Of a stretch of DNA of 64,000 nucleotides, positions 16,126-25,258 are shown piece after piece. Both the position numbers and the translations under genes were made by a program. The stretch comes from Cupriavidus respiraculi (GTDB lineage Bacteria; Pseudomonadota; Gammaproteobacteria; Burkholderiales; Burkholderiaceae). Within the stretch, counting starts at the first letter, position 1. Every line of letters starts with the position of its first letter. The stretch covers positions 1,302,001 through 1,366,000 of the forward strand of contig NZ_CAJZAH010000001.1 in the NCBI RefSeq assembly GCF_914271545.1, read 5' to 3'. The notes below the pieces were generated by a model that worked only from the letters and a program-made list of their open reading frames with translations, did not search any database and was not told the origin of the DNA.

Positions 16126-17775
16126 ATGCCAGTCACCACCATCGACCTGTCGCCGCCCTACCGGGTCAACGGCGAGCCGGCACGCTACCAGTCGCTGTGG
16201 CTGCTGGCCCGCGTCTGCCTGGCCGCGCGCACGGGCGGCTGCGCCGTGTCGGCCGCTCAGTTGCAGGCGCGCTTTCCCGATGCGGCCAATATCCGCATGC
16301 TGGTCTCGCGCGCATTTGCGGATTTCGCGCGCTGGGGCGTGCCGGTGGGCTGGGGACCCGATCGCGGCGCCGGGGTCGCCCACCTGAATCCCGCGCGACG
16401 AAGCCGGGGACCGTTCTGGATCGAGGCGGCGGCCTGCAAGCGGCTGCGCTTCACGCTCGGCACACGCCCCGCCGCGGACGATGCGCTCGCGCGTTTCCTC
16501 GGCCCCGGCAGCACCGACAACGGCGCGCGCGATGCGCGGGACCGCGAGGGCGACGGCCTTGCCTACGTGATGCGCGACATCAGCTACTGGAGCCATCTCA
16601 CGCAGGCGATGCGCGACATGCAGGACGGTGCGGGCGGGGGCACGCAGCATGGCATCCACGCGCTGCGGGCCGCCCAGCGCCGCGCCACCGACGACTTCCA
16701 GCATGCCTTCGCACTGCTCAAGGAAAGCCTCGCGTGGCGGCGTGCCGACGACCTCGCGCGCAGCCGCACGGCGCTGCGGCGCTTCGACCGTATCGTCGGC
16801 ACCGGCATGGTCGACAGCGCGCTGCCGACCTTCGCCGCGATGGCGCGCGTGGTCCGCGCCTGGGAGCACTATGCCGGCAACCGCTTCGACGCCGCGCGGG
16901 CAGAACTGGACAGCCTCGAAGCCGAACCGGCGCTGGCGCCTGTGGTGCGCTACAACCCCCGCGTGCGGTTCGAAGCGCTCAACCTCGGCGCGCTGATCCA
17001 CAAGGCAGTCGCCATCCGCGACATGGACTGGGAACCGCAGGTGGCGCGGCAGGCCGCGGCCTTGGCGGTGGCGGGCTTCTCCGGTGCGTTGCAGTCGGCC
17101 TATGAGGCCGACTCCGTCGATGCCGCACAGCACGTGGCGGCCAATATCGGCCTGTGCCTGTGGCTGTTCTGGAATCATCGGCTGGTCGATCCGGAACGCG
17201 CGTGGCCGGCCGGGCAGGTGCAGCGGCAGGCCGTGCGCTGGCTCGGCCTGTCGGAATGGATCTGCGACCGCTTCGGCGTGGGCGGGGGCTCGGCATGGAA
17301 CATCATCTTCCTGCTGCGCATCGCCCGCGGCAACTGCGTGCCCGTGGCGAGTGCGTCGGGCCCGACGATCGACGCGTTCCGCGCGCAGCAGCCCTTGTCG
17401 CTGGCCGAGGCCGTCGACGCCCTGCGACCGTTTCACGCGCCGTTCTCGCGCGCCAAGGGCTTCATCAGCTGGTCCTCGCTGGCCGGCTTCGCGCTGGACG
17501 AGCACGACGCCGGACACGTGCACTACGGCGCCCTGCAACTGGCCAACCTGTTGTTGGAGGCAAGCTGGTTCCGCGCCTACGAGCAAGGCATCACGCCATC
17601 GGCCTGCGAGGCCGTGGAAAGGCTGGCCGGGCAACTGGGCGCGCTGCGGCCGGCGGAGCGGCGCTTTTTCGGCGCGGCCATCGACGCGCTGCCGGGCGAA
17701 TTGCAGGCCGCCGCCGCGGACGCGGCGCGCGCGGCGCGGGGCAAACGCCGGCCGGCGCCGGCGCGGGCCGCCTGA
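16126..17775 (+). CDS. Uncharacterised large protein, possible helical-repeat protein
   Basis: 549 residues from the ATG at 16126; an ATG at 16084 would add 14 residues without support. I do not recognise the family. Residues about 20-80 (VCLAARTGGCAVSAAQLQ and on) could be a winged-helix-like domain; residues 190-330 look like alpha-helical repeats (for example AFALLKESLAWRRADDLARS and FAAMARVVRAWEHYAGNRFD), and the C-terminal third is also helical and Ala/Arg-rich. There are no transmembrane segments or signal peptide. It lies 66 bases upstream of a PBP gene on the same strand, so the two may be co-transcribed. Function unknown. Confidence 0.75.
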   Translation: MPVTTIDLSPPYRVNGEPARYQSLWLLARVCLAARTGGCAVSAAQLQARFPDAANIRMLVSRAFADFARWGVPVGWGPDRGAGVAHLNPARRSRGPFWIEAAACKRLRFTLGTRPAADDALARFLGPGSTDNGARDARDREGDGLAYVMRDISYWSHLTQAMRDMQDGAGGGTQHGIHALRAAQRRATDDFQHAFALLKESLAWRRADDLARSRTALRRFDRIVGTGMVDSALPTFAAMARVVRAWEHYAGNRFDAARAELDSLEAEPALAPVVRYNPRVRFEALNLGALIHKAVAIRDMDWEPQVARQAAALAVAGFSGALQSAYEADSVDAAQHVAANIGLCLWLFWNHRLVDPERAWPAGQVQRQAVRWLGLSEWICDRFGVGGGSAWNIIFLLRIARGNCVPVASASGPTIDAFRAQQPLSLAEAVDALRPFHAPFSRAKGFISWSSLAGFALDEHDAGHVHYGALQLANLLLEASWFRAYEQGITPSACEAVERLAGQLGALRPAERRFFGAAIDALPGELQAAAADAARAARGKRRPAPARAA

Positions 17776-17840
17776 CCCGCGGCCGGGCGTCCCGGCCCAT
17801 TTGGTAGCATGCGGACTTTTCCGCGAGATGGAATGCCAGC

Positions 17841-20525
17841 GTGAAGCGCCCCAACGAAGCACCGCCGCAAGACACCCCAGAGAACACGTCGGCGCCCGCG
17901 GACCGCACACTCGAGCCCGGATCCGACCTGCCCGGGCGCATGCCGGTCGGCGCCCGCGCACAAGGCGCCGCAAGCCGCATCTGGCAGCGGCTGAGGCATC
18001 CCACGTGGCGGGGCGTGGCGATCGCGGCGGGGGCCGTGCCGGCCCTGCTGGCGGTGTACGCGCTGATCCTGATACCCTTCACGCCCGGCATCAGCGATAT
18101 CCGCAAGGCCAAGCTGGAGCAACCAGCGCAGGTGCTGTCCGCCGACGGCAAGGAACTGGCCGTCTTCAAGCGCGCCAACCGCGACTGGGTCAAGCTGGCC
18201 GATATCTCGCCCAACGTGATCGCCGCGTTGATCTCGACCGAGGACCACCGCTTCTACCAGCACCATGGACTGGACTGGCGGCGCACCGCTTCCGCCGCGC
18301 TGCTGACCTTCTCCGGCGATCGCCAGGGCGGCTCCACGATCACGCAGCAGCTGGCCCGCAATCTCTACCCGGACGAGGTGGGCCGCGCGCCGACCTTCAC
18401 CCGCAAGCTGAAGGAGGCCATCACCGCCTTCAAGATCGAGGCCCTGTACACCAAGGACGAGATCCTCGAGACCTACCTGAACACGGTGCCGTTCCTGTAC
18501 AACGCCTACGGCATCGAGATGGCGGCGCGCACCTATTTCGACAAGTCGGCCGACCAGCTCGACGTGCTCGAGAGCGCCACGCTGATCGGCATGCTCAAGG
18601 GCACCAGCTACTACAACCCGGTGCTCAATCCCGAGCGCGCCGTGGAGCGGCGCAACATCGTGCTGGGGCAGATGGTCAAGCGCGACCGGCTCGACGCCGC
18701 GCGCTACGAGGCGCTGAAGAAGCGGCCGCTGCGCATCGACTTCGAGCGGCAGACCGCGCCCAACGGACCCGCGCCGCACTTCGCGCAGCACCTGCGCAAG
18801 TGGCTGATCGCGTGGGCCGACAGCAACGACTACAACATCTACACCGACGGCCTGGTCGTGCACACCACCATCGACTCGCGGCTGCAGGCGCTGGCCAACC
18901 AGGCCGTGGCGCGCCAGGGCGAGCGGCTGCAGGGCGTGGCCAACGCGGTGTGGTCACCGCGCTCCGCCTGGGGCAACAACCGCGAGCTGGTGCACGCCTT
19001 CGTGCGGGAGACGCGCGAATACCAGGCGGCGATCGAGGCGGGCCAGAGCGAGGAGCAGGCGCTCAAAAGCCTGCTGGCGGACGCGGCGTTCATGCGCACA
19101 CTGCGCGAGCAGAAGACCATGATCCAGGCGGGCTTTCTGGCGCTGGACCCGGTCAGCGGGCAGATCAAGGCGTGGGTCGGCAGCCGGGATTTCGCCAGCG
19201 ACGCGTTCGACCACGTGCAACAGGCACGGCGCCAGCCGGGTTCCACGTTCAAGCCCTTCGTCTACGGCGCGGCCTTCGAGCAGGGCACCAGTCCCGACAC
19301 CACGCTGGTCGATCAGGTGGTGGAAATTCCGCTCTCCGGCGGCGAGGTATGGCGCCCCAGCGATGCCACGCCGCCCAGCGGCCGCCCCATGACCCTGCGC
19401 GATGGCCTCGTCTATTCGCGCAACACCATCACCGCGCAACTGATGCAGAGCGTGGGGCCGAACCGCGTCGCCCGTCTGGCGCGCGCGATGGGCGTGCGGC
19501 ACAGCGAGCTCGATGTCGTGCCCTCGCTCGCGCTGGGCACCAGCCCCGTGACGCTGAAGGAAATGGTGTCCTCCTACGGCACCATCGCCAACGGCGGCAG
19601 CTATATCGAGCCCACCATGGTGCTGCGCATCGAGGACCGCGACGGCAACGTGCTCGAGGAATTCCACCCGCCCGCGGCGGAGCGCGCGCTGCCGGCGCGC
19701 GCGGCCCACACGTTGCTGGACGTGATGCGCGACGTCGTCGAGCGCGGCACCGGCTCGAGCATCCGCCGTCGCTATGGCATCCGCGCGGACGTGGCCGGCA
19801 AGACCGGCACCACGCAGGACAACGCCGACGGCTGGTTCATCCTGATGCATCCGCAACTGGTGGCGGGCGCCTGGGTGGGCTTCAATGACAGCCGCATCAC
19901 GCTGCGCAGCGACTACTGGGGCCAGGGCGCCCACAGTGCGCTGCCGATGGTGGGCGACTTCTTCCAGCGTTCGCTGCGCGCCAGGGTCATCGATGCGCGG
20001 GTACGGTTTGCCGAACACCAGGAATCCAGCTTCTTCGATCCGGTGATGAAGCAGATCCAGGGCTGGTTCGAAGACCCGGCCGCGCCGGCATCCGAGGCGG
20101 AACCGGCGCCCGTACCGCGCCGCACGGCCCCACCGGTCGACGTACCGACCGAAGCGGCAACCGCTGCGGAGCCCGCGCCGTCGGCGCCGGAGGAAACGAT
20201 CGAGCCGGCACAGGAAGCGCCCGGTTCCACGCCGCTCGAGACCGGCGCGCAACAGGTGTTCCGGCAGGCCGACGGATCGGCACCGCTGGCGCCGCCCGCC
20301 TCGGCGCCCGCGCCGGTTCCTTCCCCGGCTTCCCCGGCGCCGCAGACGGTCCCGCGGCCAGCGCAACAGCAAGCACAGCCACCACAGCAAACACAGCAGC
20401 AGCAGCAGCAGCAGCCGTCAACGCCGTCGCCGCCGCAGCCGTCCGCCGTGCAACCGGACGTGCCGCCATCGAACCCGCCGGTTCCGGCGGTGCCAGCGGA
20501 GCCCGCTCCGGCGACCGCGCCGTAA
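17841..20525 (+). CDS. Class A penicillin-binding protein (PBP1A-like transglycosylase/transpeptidase)
   Basis: 894 residues, GTG start. One transmembrane helix (about residues 58-80) follows a Pro-rich cytoplasmic tail. The GT51 glycosyltransferase domain has EDHRF (E134) and GGSTITQQLARNLY (163-176); the transpeptidase domain has S468-T-F-K471, S526-R-N528 and K654-T-G656. It therefore polymerises and cross-links peptidoglycan at the periplasmic face. The last 160 residues are Pro/Ala/Gln-rich and disordered and include a run of seven glutamines encoded by seven consecutive CAG codons. The upstream unknown gene at 16126 may be in the same transcript; the LysR gene begins 20 bases after the stop. 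Confidence 0.93.
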   Translation: MKRPNEAPPQDTPENTSAPADRTLEPGSDLPGRMPVGARAQGAASRIWQRLRHPTWRGVAIAAGAVPALLAVYALILIPFTPGISDIRKAKLEQPAQVLSADGKELAVFKRANRDWVKLADISPNVIAALISTEDHRFYQHHGLDWRRTASAALLTFSGDRQGGSTITQQLARNLYPDEVGRAPTFTRKLKEAITAFKIEALYTKDEILETYLNTVPFLYNAYGIEMAARTYFDKSADQLDVLESATLIGMLKGTSYYNPVLNPERAVERRNIVLGQMVKRDRLDAARYEALKKRPLRIDFERQTAPNGPAPHFAQHLRKWLIAWADSNDYNIYTDGLVVHTTIDSRLQALANQAVARQGERLQGVANAVWSPRSAWGNNRELVHAFVRETREYQAAIEAGQSEEQALKSLLADAAFMRTLREQKTMIQAGFLALDPVSGQIKAWVGSRDFASDAFDHVQQARRQPGSTFKPFVYGAAFEQGTSPDTTLVDQVVEIPLSGGEVWRPSDATPPSGRPMTLRDGLVYSRNTITAQLMQSVGPNRVARLARAMGVRHSELDVVPSLALGTSPVTLKEMVSSYGTIANGGSYIEPTMVLRIEDRDGNVLEEFHPPAAERALPARAAHTLLDVMRDVVERGTGSSIRRRYGIRADVAGKTGTTQDNADGWFILMHPQLVAGAWVGFNDSRITLRSDYWGQGAHSALPMVGDFFQRSLRARVIDARVRFAEHQESSFFDPVMKQIQGWFEDPAAPASEAEPAPVPRRTAPPVDVPTEAATAAEPAPSAPEETIEPAQEAPGSTPLETGAQQVFRQADGSAPLAPPASAPAPVPSPASPAPQTVPRPAQQQAQPPQQTQQQQQQQPSTPSPPQPSAVQPDVPPSNPPVPAVPAEPAPATAP
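20394..20414 (+). repeat. (CAG)7 trinucleotide tract inside the PBP gene
   Basis: Seven perfect CAG units encode seven glutamines in the disordered C-terminal tail of the PBP. Being in frame, slippage would change tail length without breaking the protein. Confidence 0.85.
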
Positions 20526-20545
20526 GCATTCGAGGAGGAACACGC

Positions 20546-21472
20546 ATGCGCTACGAACTGACGGACCTGCGGCTGTTCCAGGCCATCGCGGAAGCCCAGA
20601 GCCTGTCCAGCGGCGCAGCCGCCGTGCATATCACCGCGTCGGCCGCCAGTTACCGGCTGAAGAATCTCGAACAGGCGATGGGCACGGCGCTGTTCGTGCG
20701 CAACTCGCGCGGCATGGACCTGACGCCGGCCGGCGAGACGCTGCTGCGCCACGTGCGCGAGCTGCTGCTGGGGGTGGAGCGCATGCACGGCGAGGTGGGG
20801 CGGTTTTCCGCGGGATTGAAGGGGCATATCCGCCTGCTGGCGAACAGCAGCTCGCTCAACGGCTTCCTGCTACCCAGCGTCGGCCGCTTCCTGCTCGCGC
20901 ATCCCGACGTCAATATCGATCTGGAGGAGAGGTCGAGCCAGGCGATTCTGAACGCCATCGCGGCGCAGGAGGCCGATATCGGCGTGATGGCCGGCGAGTT
21001 CGACACGGCCGGCGTGCGCGCCATGCCCTATGCGGTGGACGAACTGATTCTCGCCGTACCCCTCGGGCATCCGCTCGCCGCGCAGGATGCGCTGCGCTTC
21101 GGCGCCGCGCTGGCATTCGACTTCGTCTGCATGAGCCGCGCGAGCAGCAACTTCCAGTTCCTGCGAGAGAATGCCCAGCGCCTGGGCAAGAGCCCCAATG
21201 TCCGGCTGCATGCGCACAGCTTCGAGGCGGTATTGTCGCTGGTGCAGGCCGGTGTCGGCGTGGCACTGGTACCGCGCAGCGTCGCGGCCGCCGTGCTGGC
21301 CACGGGCCGCATCTGCGCGGTCCGGCTCGCGGAACCGTGGGCGCGGCGAAAGCTGCATCTGATCGTGCGCGCAGACGGCAAGCTGCCCGCCTTCGCGTCC
21401 GCTTTCGCGCAATTCCTGCTCGAGGATCCCGAGGTGGCGGCCACCCGCGAGCCGGGCACCGCCGCGGACTAG
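20546..21472 (+). CDS. LysR-family transcriptional regulator near a CoA catabolic module
   Basis: 308 residues. HTH: LTDLRLFQAIAEAQSLSS followed by HITASAASYRLKNLEQ, then an effector domain with AVPLGHPLAAQDALRFG and a C-terminal RKLHLIVRADGKLPAFASAF. A strong GAGGAGG Shine-Dalgarno lies nine bases ahead of the ATG. It follows the PBP gene by 20 bases and converges on the enoyl-CoA hydratase gene (four bases between stops), so it is placed beside, not divergent from, the hydratase/Bug/CoA-transferase set it may regulate. Confidence 0.9.
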   Translation: MRYELTDLRLFQAIAEAQSLSSGAAAVHITASAASYRLKNLEQAMGTALFVRNSRGMDLTPAGETLLRHVRELLLGVERMHGEVGRFSAGLKGHIRLLANSSSLNGFLLPSVGRFLLAHPDVNIDLEERSSQAILNAIAAQEADIGVMAGEFDTAGVRAMPYAVDELILAVPLGHPLAAQDALRFGAALAFDFVCMSRASSNFQFLRENAQRLGKSPNVRLHAHSFEAVLSLVQAGVGVALVPRSVAAAVLATGRICAVRLAEPWARRKLHLIVRADGKLPAFASAFAQFLLEDPEVAATREPGTAAD

Positions 21473-21476
21473 GCGC

Positions 21477-22268
21477 TCAGCGCTTGCGGTCCAGAAATTC
21501 CTGCATATAGCGCCGCGGCTCGCCAGTCTCGAAGGCGCTGCCGAACTCCGCCACGCTGCGCGCGATGGATTCGTCCAGCGGCGCGTCCTCCCATTCGCGC
21601 AGCAGGCGCTTCTGCTGGCGCACCACGGCGGGACCAAACCCGGCAAGCAGCGCGGCAACGCGTGCCACTTCCGCATCGAGCTCGGCCAGCGGCACGACAC
21701 GGCTGACCAGCCCCCAAGACAGCGCCTCGGGCGCGTCGACGACCTCGCCCGTCAGCAGCAGCCACTGGGCGCGCGCATTGCCGACCAACCGGGGCAGCAG
21801 CGCGGCATGGATGACGGACGGAATGCCGACCTTCACCTCCGGCATGCCCAGGTGGGCATTGTCCGCGGCAATGCGGATGTCGCAAGCCAGCGCCAGCTCC
21901 AGCCCGCCGCCGAGGCACCAGCCGGGCATGCGCGCGATCACGGGCACCGGGAAATGCCGCAGGGCATCGCACAGGCCGCGCAGTCCGGAGATAAAGCGCT
22001 CGGCGCTGTCCCGTTCGAGCGCCGCCATCTCCTTGATGTCGGCCCCGCCGATAAAGCCCTTCTCGCCCGCCCCCTGCACGACCAGCACGCGGGTGCGCGC
22101 ATCGCTCGCGAGTTCGGCCACCGCGCGCGTCAGCGCGGCGATCACCGGAGTGCCCAGGATATTCAGGGATCCGGCATCGCGTATGGTCAGCGTGGCGATG
22201 CCGCGCTCGTCGATGGCCGTATCCGCGTAGCGGCGCGTTTCCAATTGCGTGTCGTCTGCCTGGCTCAT
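21477..22268 (-). CDS. Enoyl-CoA hydratase/isomerase family protein
   Basis: 263 residues of the crotonase fold. The oxyanion hole segments are GAGEKGFIGGADIKEMAAL and PGWCLGGGLELALACDIRIA; the catalytic-position glutamate lies in GMPEVKVGIPS. The second active-site glutamate is not clear, so hydratase, isomerase or hydrolase activity remains open. It is the last gene of a likely minus-strand operon: CoA-transferase, Bug receptor, then this gene, starting 17 bases after the Bug stop. A role in breakdown of a carboxylic acid activated as its CoA ester is inferred. Confidence 0.9.
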   Translation of the reverse strand: MSQADDTQLETRRYADTAIDERGIATLTIRDAGSLNILGTPVIAALTRAVAELASDARTRVLVVQGAGEKGFIGGADIKEMAALERDSAERFISGLRGLCDALRHFPVPVIARMPGWCLGGGLELALACDIRIAADNAHLGMPEVKVGIPSVIHAALLPRLVGNARAQWLLLTGEVVDAPEALSWGLVSRVVPLAELDAEVARVAALLAGFGPAVVRQQKRLLREWEDAPLDESIARSVAEFGSAFETGEPRRYMQEFLDRKR

Positions 22269-22285
22269 GGTGTCCGCCCCTTACG

Positions 22286-23260
22286 TTATTGCAGCTTGGT
22301 GAAATGGATGTCCTGGACGACCTTCTTCCAGTGCTGGTTCTGCGCGCGCACCAGATCGCCGAAGGCCTTGCGCGACATCGGCGCCGGAATCGCGCCCTGC
22401 TTTTCGATGGCGGCCACCACCTCCGGCTCGGCCAGTACCTGACGCACCGCGGCGTTGAGCCGGTCGAGCACGGCGTCGGGCGTGCCTGCCGGCGCGCCGA
22501 GGCCAAACCAGGACGGATTGTTCATGGCCGGCAAGCCGGCTTCGGCATAGGTCGGCACGTTGGGCAGCACCTTGAGCCGCTGCTTGGCGGCCACCGCCAG
22601 CGGACGCAGCCGTCCGCCCTGGATCAGGCCCGAGGACGAGGGGATATTGTCGAAGACCACCTGGATCTGGCCCGCCACCGCATCGTTGAGCGCCGGTCCC
22701 AGGCCCTTGTACGGAACATGCAGCATGCGCGTGCCCGTCTCGTTCATGAACAGTTCGCCATTCATGTGGCTCAGGCCGCCGTTGCCCGACGAGCCGAACG
22801 AGTACTTGCCGGGTTCGGCCTTCAGCAGCTTGATGAAGCCCGCGAGATCGTTGGCCGGAAAGGCGGGATTGACCACCAGCACGTTCGGCACATCGGCCAG
22901 GTTGCTGATCGGCGCGAAGTCCTTGACCGGGTCGTATGGCGTCTTCGCATAGACGTTCGGGTTGACGGCATGCGAGCTTTCCACCTGCATCACCAGCGTG
23001 TAGCCATCGGCCGGCTGCTTGGCCGCGTACGCGCTGCCCACCGCACCGCCGGCGCCGGGGCGGTTCTCGATCACCACGGGCTGCGTCAGCACCGCGCCCA
23101 GGCGCGTGCCGACGATGCGGGCAATGATGTCGGTGGTGCCGCCAGCCGCATAGGGCACGATCAGCTTGATCGGCTTGTCGGGATAGGTCGCGGCGTGGGC
23201 GCCGCTGGTCAGGCCGGCCGTGGCGAGCAGGCAGGCGATGGCGAGGTGGGTTCGGGTCAT
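22286..23260 (-). CDS. Bug/TctC-family periplasmic substrate-binding protein
   Basis: 324 residues. Signal peptide MTRTHLAIACLLATAGLTSG with cleavage near AHA-AT, then YPDKPIKLIVPYAAGGTTD and RPGAGGAVGSAYAAKQPADG, the hallmark Bug segments; FGSSGNGGLSHMNGELF and MLHVPYKGLGPALNDAVAG form the second lobe. It captures a small carboxylate in the periplasm. It lies between a family III CoA-transferase and an enoyl-CoA hydratase, so its ligand is probably the acid that these enzymes process. No TctA/TctB membrane genes are in the window. Confidence 0.93.
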   Translation of the reverse strand: MTRTHLAIACLLATAGLTSGAHAATYPDKPIKLIVPYAAGGTTDIIARIVGTRLGAVLTQPVVIENRPGAGGAVGSAYAAKQPADGYTLVMQVESSHAVNPNVYAKTPYDPVKDFAPISNLADVPNVLVVNPAFPANDLAGFIKLLKAEPGKYSFGSSGNGGLSHMNGELFMNETGTRMLHVPYKGLGPALNDAVAGQIQVVFDNIPSSSGLIQGGRLRPLAVAAKQRLKVLPNVPTYAEAGLPAMNNPSWFGLGAPAGTPDAVLDRLNAAVRQVLAEPEVVAAIEKQGAIPAPMSRKAFGDLVRAQNQHWKKVVQDIHFTKLQ

Positions 23261-23385
23261 GCGATGTCTCCGTCTTTCAAGCGTGGTGTGTTGTGGTTCG
23301 TGTTGCGGCTCGGGTGGTCGTGCGATGCGAGGTGACCAGCCACGCCGGTGGCCGCCACGGCAACCGCGGTAACCGGCGTGGCCGC

Positions 23386-24549
23386 CTATGCCACCCGACC
23401 GTGCTCACCGAGCAGCGGCGGCGGCATCGGCGGGGTGCCGTCGCCAGCGGCGCCGGCCAGCATCGGATTGCGCACCATCGGAATGCGCCCCGCCACCGGG
23501 TGCCGGGCGAACTGCAGCAGCTTGCGGTGGCGCACCTGGGGATGGTCGAATACCTCGCGCAGCGTATGGATCGGTCCCCACGGCACCCCGGCCGCATCGA
23601 ACGCGGCCGTCCAGTCGGCACGGGTGCGCGTGGGGAACACATCGGCGAGCATGGCGCGCAGCGCCGGAAGATTGTCGATGCGCGCGGAATTGGTGGCGTA
23701 GCGCGGATCGGTGGCGAGCTCGGGCCGCCCGGCAACGCCGCAGAAGCGGACGAACTGCGCATCGTTGCCGATCGCCAGGATCAGGTGGCCGTCGGCGCAG
23801 CGGAAGACCTCATAGGGCGCGCAGTTCGGATGCGCGTTGCCGCTTCGCTTCGGGTTCTCGCCCGACACCAGATAGTTGCTGCCCTGGTTGGCGTTCATCG
23901 CCACCGCGACATCGAGCAGCGCGATATCGAGGCGCGCGCCGCGGCCCGTGGTGTGGCGCTGGTACAGGGCTGCGAGCACGGCGGAAGTGGCGTACATGCC
24001 GGTGGTCAGATCCACCACCGCCACGCCGGTACGCAGCGGTCCCGCCCCCGGCTCGCCGTCGGGCTGGCCGGTATAGCTCATCAGCCCGCCCATGCCCTGG
24101 AACACGTAGTCGTATCCCGGCTTGTCCGCCATCGGCCCGCTCTGGCCGAAGCCGGTGATGGACAGATAGATCAGGCGCGGATTGAGCGCCTGCAGCGATT
24201 CGGCATCCAGTCCATAGCGCCGCAGCGTGCCCGCCTTGAAGTTCTCCACCAGCACGTCGGCCTGCAGCACCAGCCGGCGGATTTCCTCGGCACCTTCCGG
24301 CGTGGCGTAGTCGATCGCCACCGAGCGCTTGCCACGGTTGCAGCAGATGAAATAGGCAGACAGGCGCTCGTCGCTGTCGGTGGCCTGCAGATAAGGCGGC
24401 CCCCATCCGCGCGTGTCGTCGCCGCGCAGGGGGTGCTCGACCTTGGTGACCTGCGCCCCCAGGTCGGCGAGGTTCTGCGTGCACCATGGCCCCGCCAGGA
24501 TGCGCGACAGGTCCAGCACCTTGATCCCTTCCAGGGCCCTCTCCAGCAT
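23386..24549 (-). CDS. CaiB/BaiF family III CoA-transferase
   Basis: 387 residues. The N-terminus MLERALEGIKVLDLSRILAG is the classic family III start; the nucleotide-binding part has LADLGAQVTKVEHP and the catalytic aspartate sits in KPGYDYVFQGMGG. The C-terminal half closes the interlocked dimer. The enzyme moves CoA from a donor such as succinyl-CoA to an acid. The ATG at 24549 has GGAG seven bases ahead; longer readings lack similarity. First gene of the operon with the Bug receptor (125 bases downstream) and the enoyl-CoA hydratase. Confidence 0.93.
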   Translation of the reverse strand: MLERALEGIKVLDLSRILAGPWCTQNLADLGAQVTKVEHPLRGDDTRGWGPPYLQATDSDERLSAYFICCNRGKRSVAIDYATPEGAEEIRRLVLQADVLVENFKAGTLRRYGLDAESLQALNPRLIYLSITGFGQSGPMADKPGYDYVFQGMGGLMSYTGQPDGEPGAGPLRTGVAVVDLTTGMYATSAVLAALYQRHTTGRGARLDIALLDVAVAMNANQGSNYLVSGENPKRSGNAHPNCAPYEVFRCADGHLILAIGNDAQFVRFCGVAGRPELATDPRYATNSARIDNLPALRAMLADVFPTRTRADWTAAFDAAGVPWGPIHTLREVFDHPQVRHRKLLQFARHPVAGRIPMVRNPMLAGAAGDGTPPMPPPLLGEHGRVA

Positions 24550-24674
24550 GGCGACTCCGCATCGAAAACACTGCGGCCGAGTATAGGGAGGGGGTAGCCG
24601 GCGGGCCAGTTCAATGTATCGAACGAAGCGTTCGCGGGATTCGAACGGGCGCCGCGACGGGGCGGCGCCGGCGC

Positions 24675-25040
24675 CTACTCCGCGGGCGACTGGCAGAAGC
24701 GGATGCGATTGCCGAACGGGTCCGCGATCTCCATGACGCGCCCCCAAGGCACATCCTCGATGCCCGGCTTGGCATAGGTGTATTGGCGGCCCGCAAGCTC
24801 CTCGTGCAGCGCCTCGATATCGTCCACCAGCACGAACATCGCGGAGCCGGGCGTGGCGTCGCCATGATGCTCGCTCAGGTGCAGCGTCAGGTCGCCGCGG
24901 CGCACCTGTAGATACAGCGGGAAATTGTCGTCGAAGCGGTGTTCCCACTCGACCTCGAAACCGAGGAAGTCCACATAGAACTCTTTCGCCTTGGCCTCGG
25001 AAAAGATGCGGACGATGGGAATGGCAGGGGTCATGTGCAT
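24675..25040 (-). CDS. VOC/glyoxalase superfamily protein
   Basis: 121 residues: IPIVRIFSEAKAKEFYVDFLGF, then FVLVDDIEALHEELAGRQ and MEIADPFGNRIRFCQ, matching the bleomycin-resistance-like VOC group of about 120 residues that works as a homodimer. AGGA lies six bases before the first ATG; a second in-frame ATG two codons later is possible. It is upstream of the CoA-transferase gene by 125 bases on the same strand and could begin the same transcript, but the function is not specific. Confidence 0.87.
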   Translation of the reverse strand: MHMTPAIPIVRIFSEAKAKEFYVDFLGFEVEWEHRFDDNFPLYLQVRRGDLTLHLSEHHGDATPGSAMFVLVDDIEALHEELAGRQYTYAKPGIEDVPWGRVMEIADPFGNRIRFCQSPAE

Positions 25041-25258
25041 CGGCTGTCCTCGATGTCGGTTGGATGCGTAGCAGTCTATACGAGCGCGAGGGCCGGGAAG
25101 GCGGCCAGCGCTCTCGCGCCCGTCGCGGTAGACTCTCGCGACGATATCGGACGCCCCGCGTGCAAGCCTACTCCGGTTCCGCCGGCGACATGCCCCGGCC
25201 GGTGCCCGCGCCTTCTCTCCCCGACCCCGGCCGAAGCCGGATCACAGAGGACCTTTCC

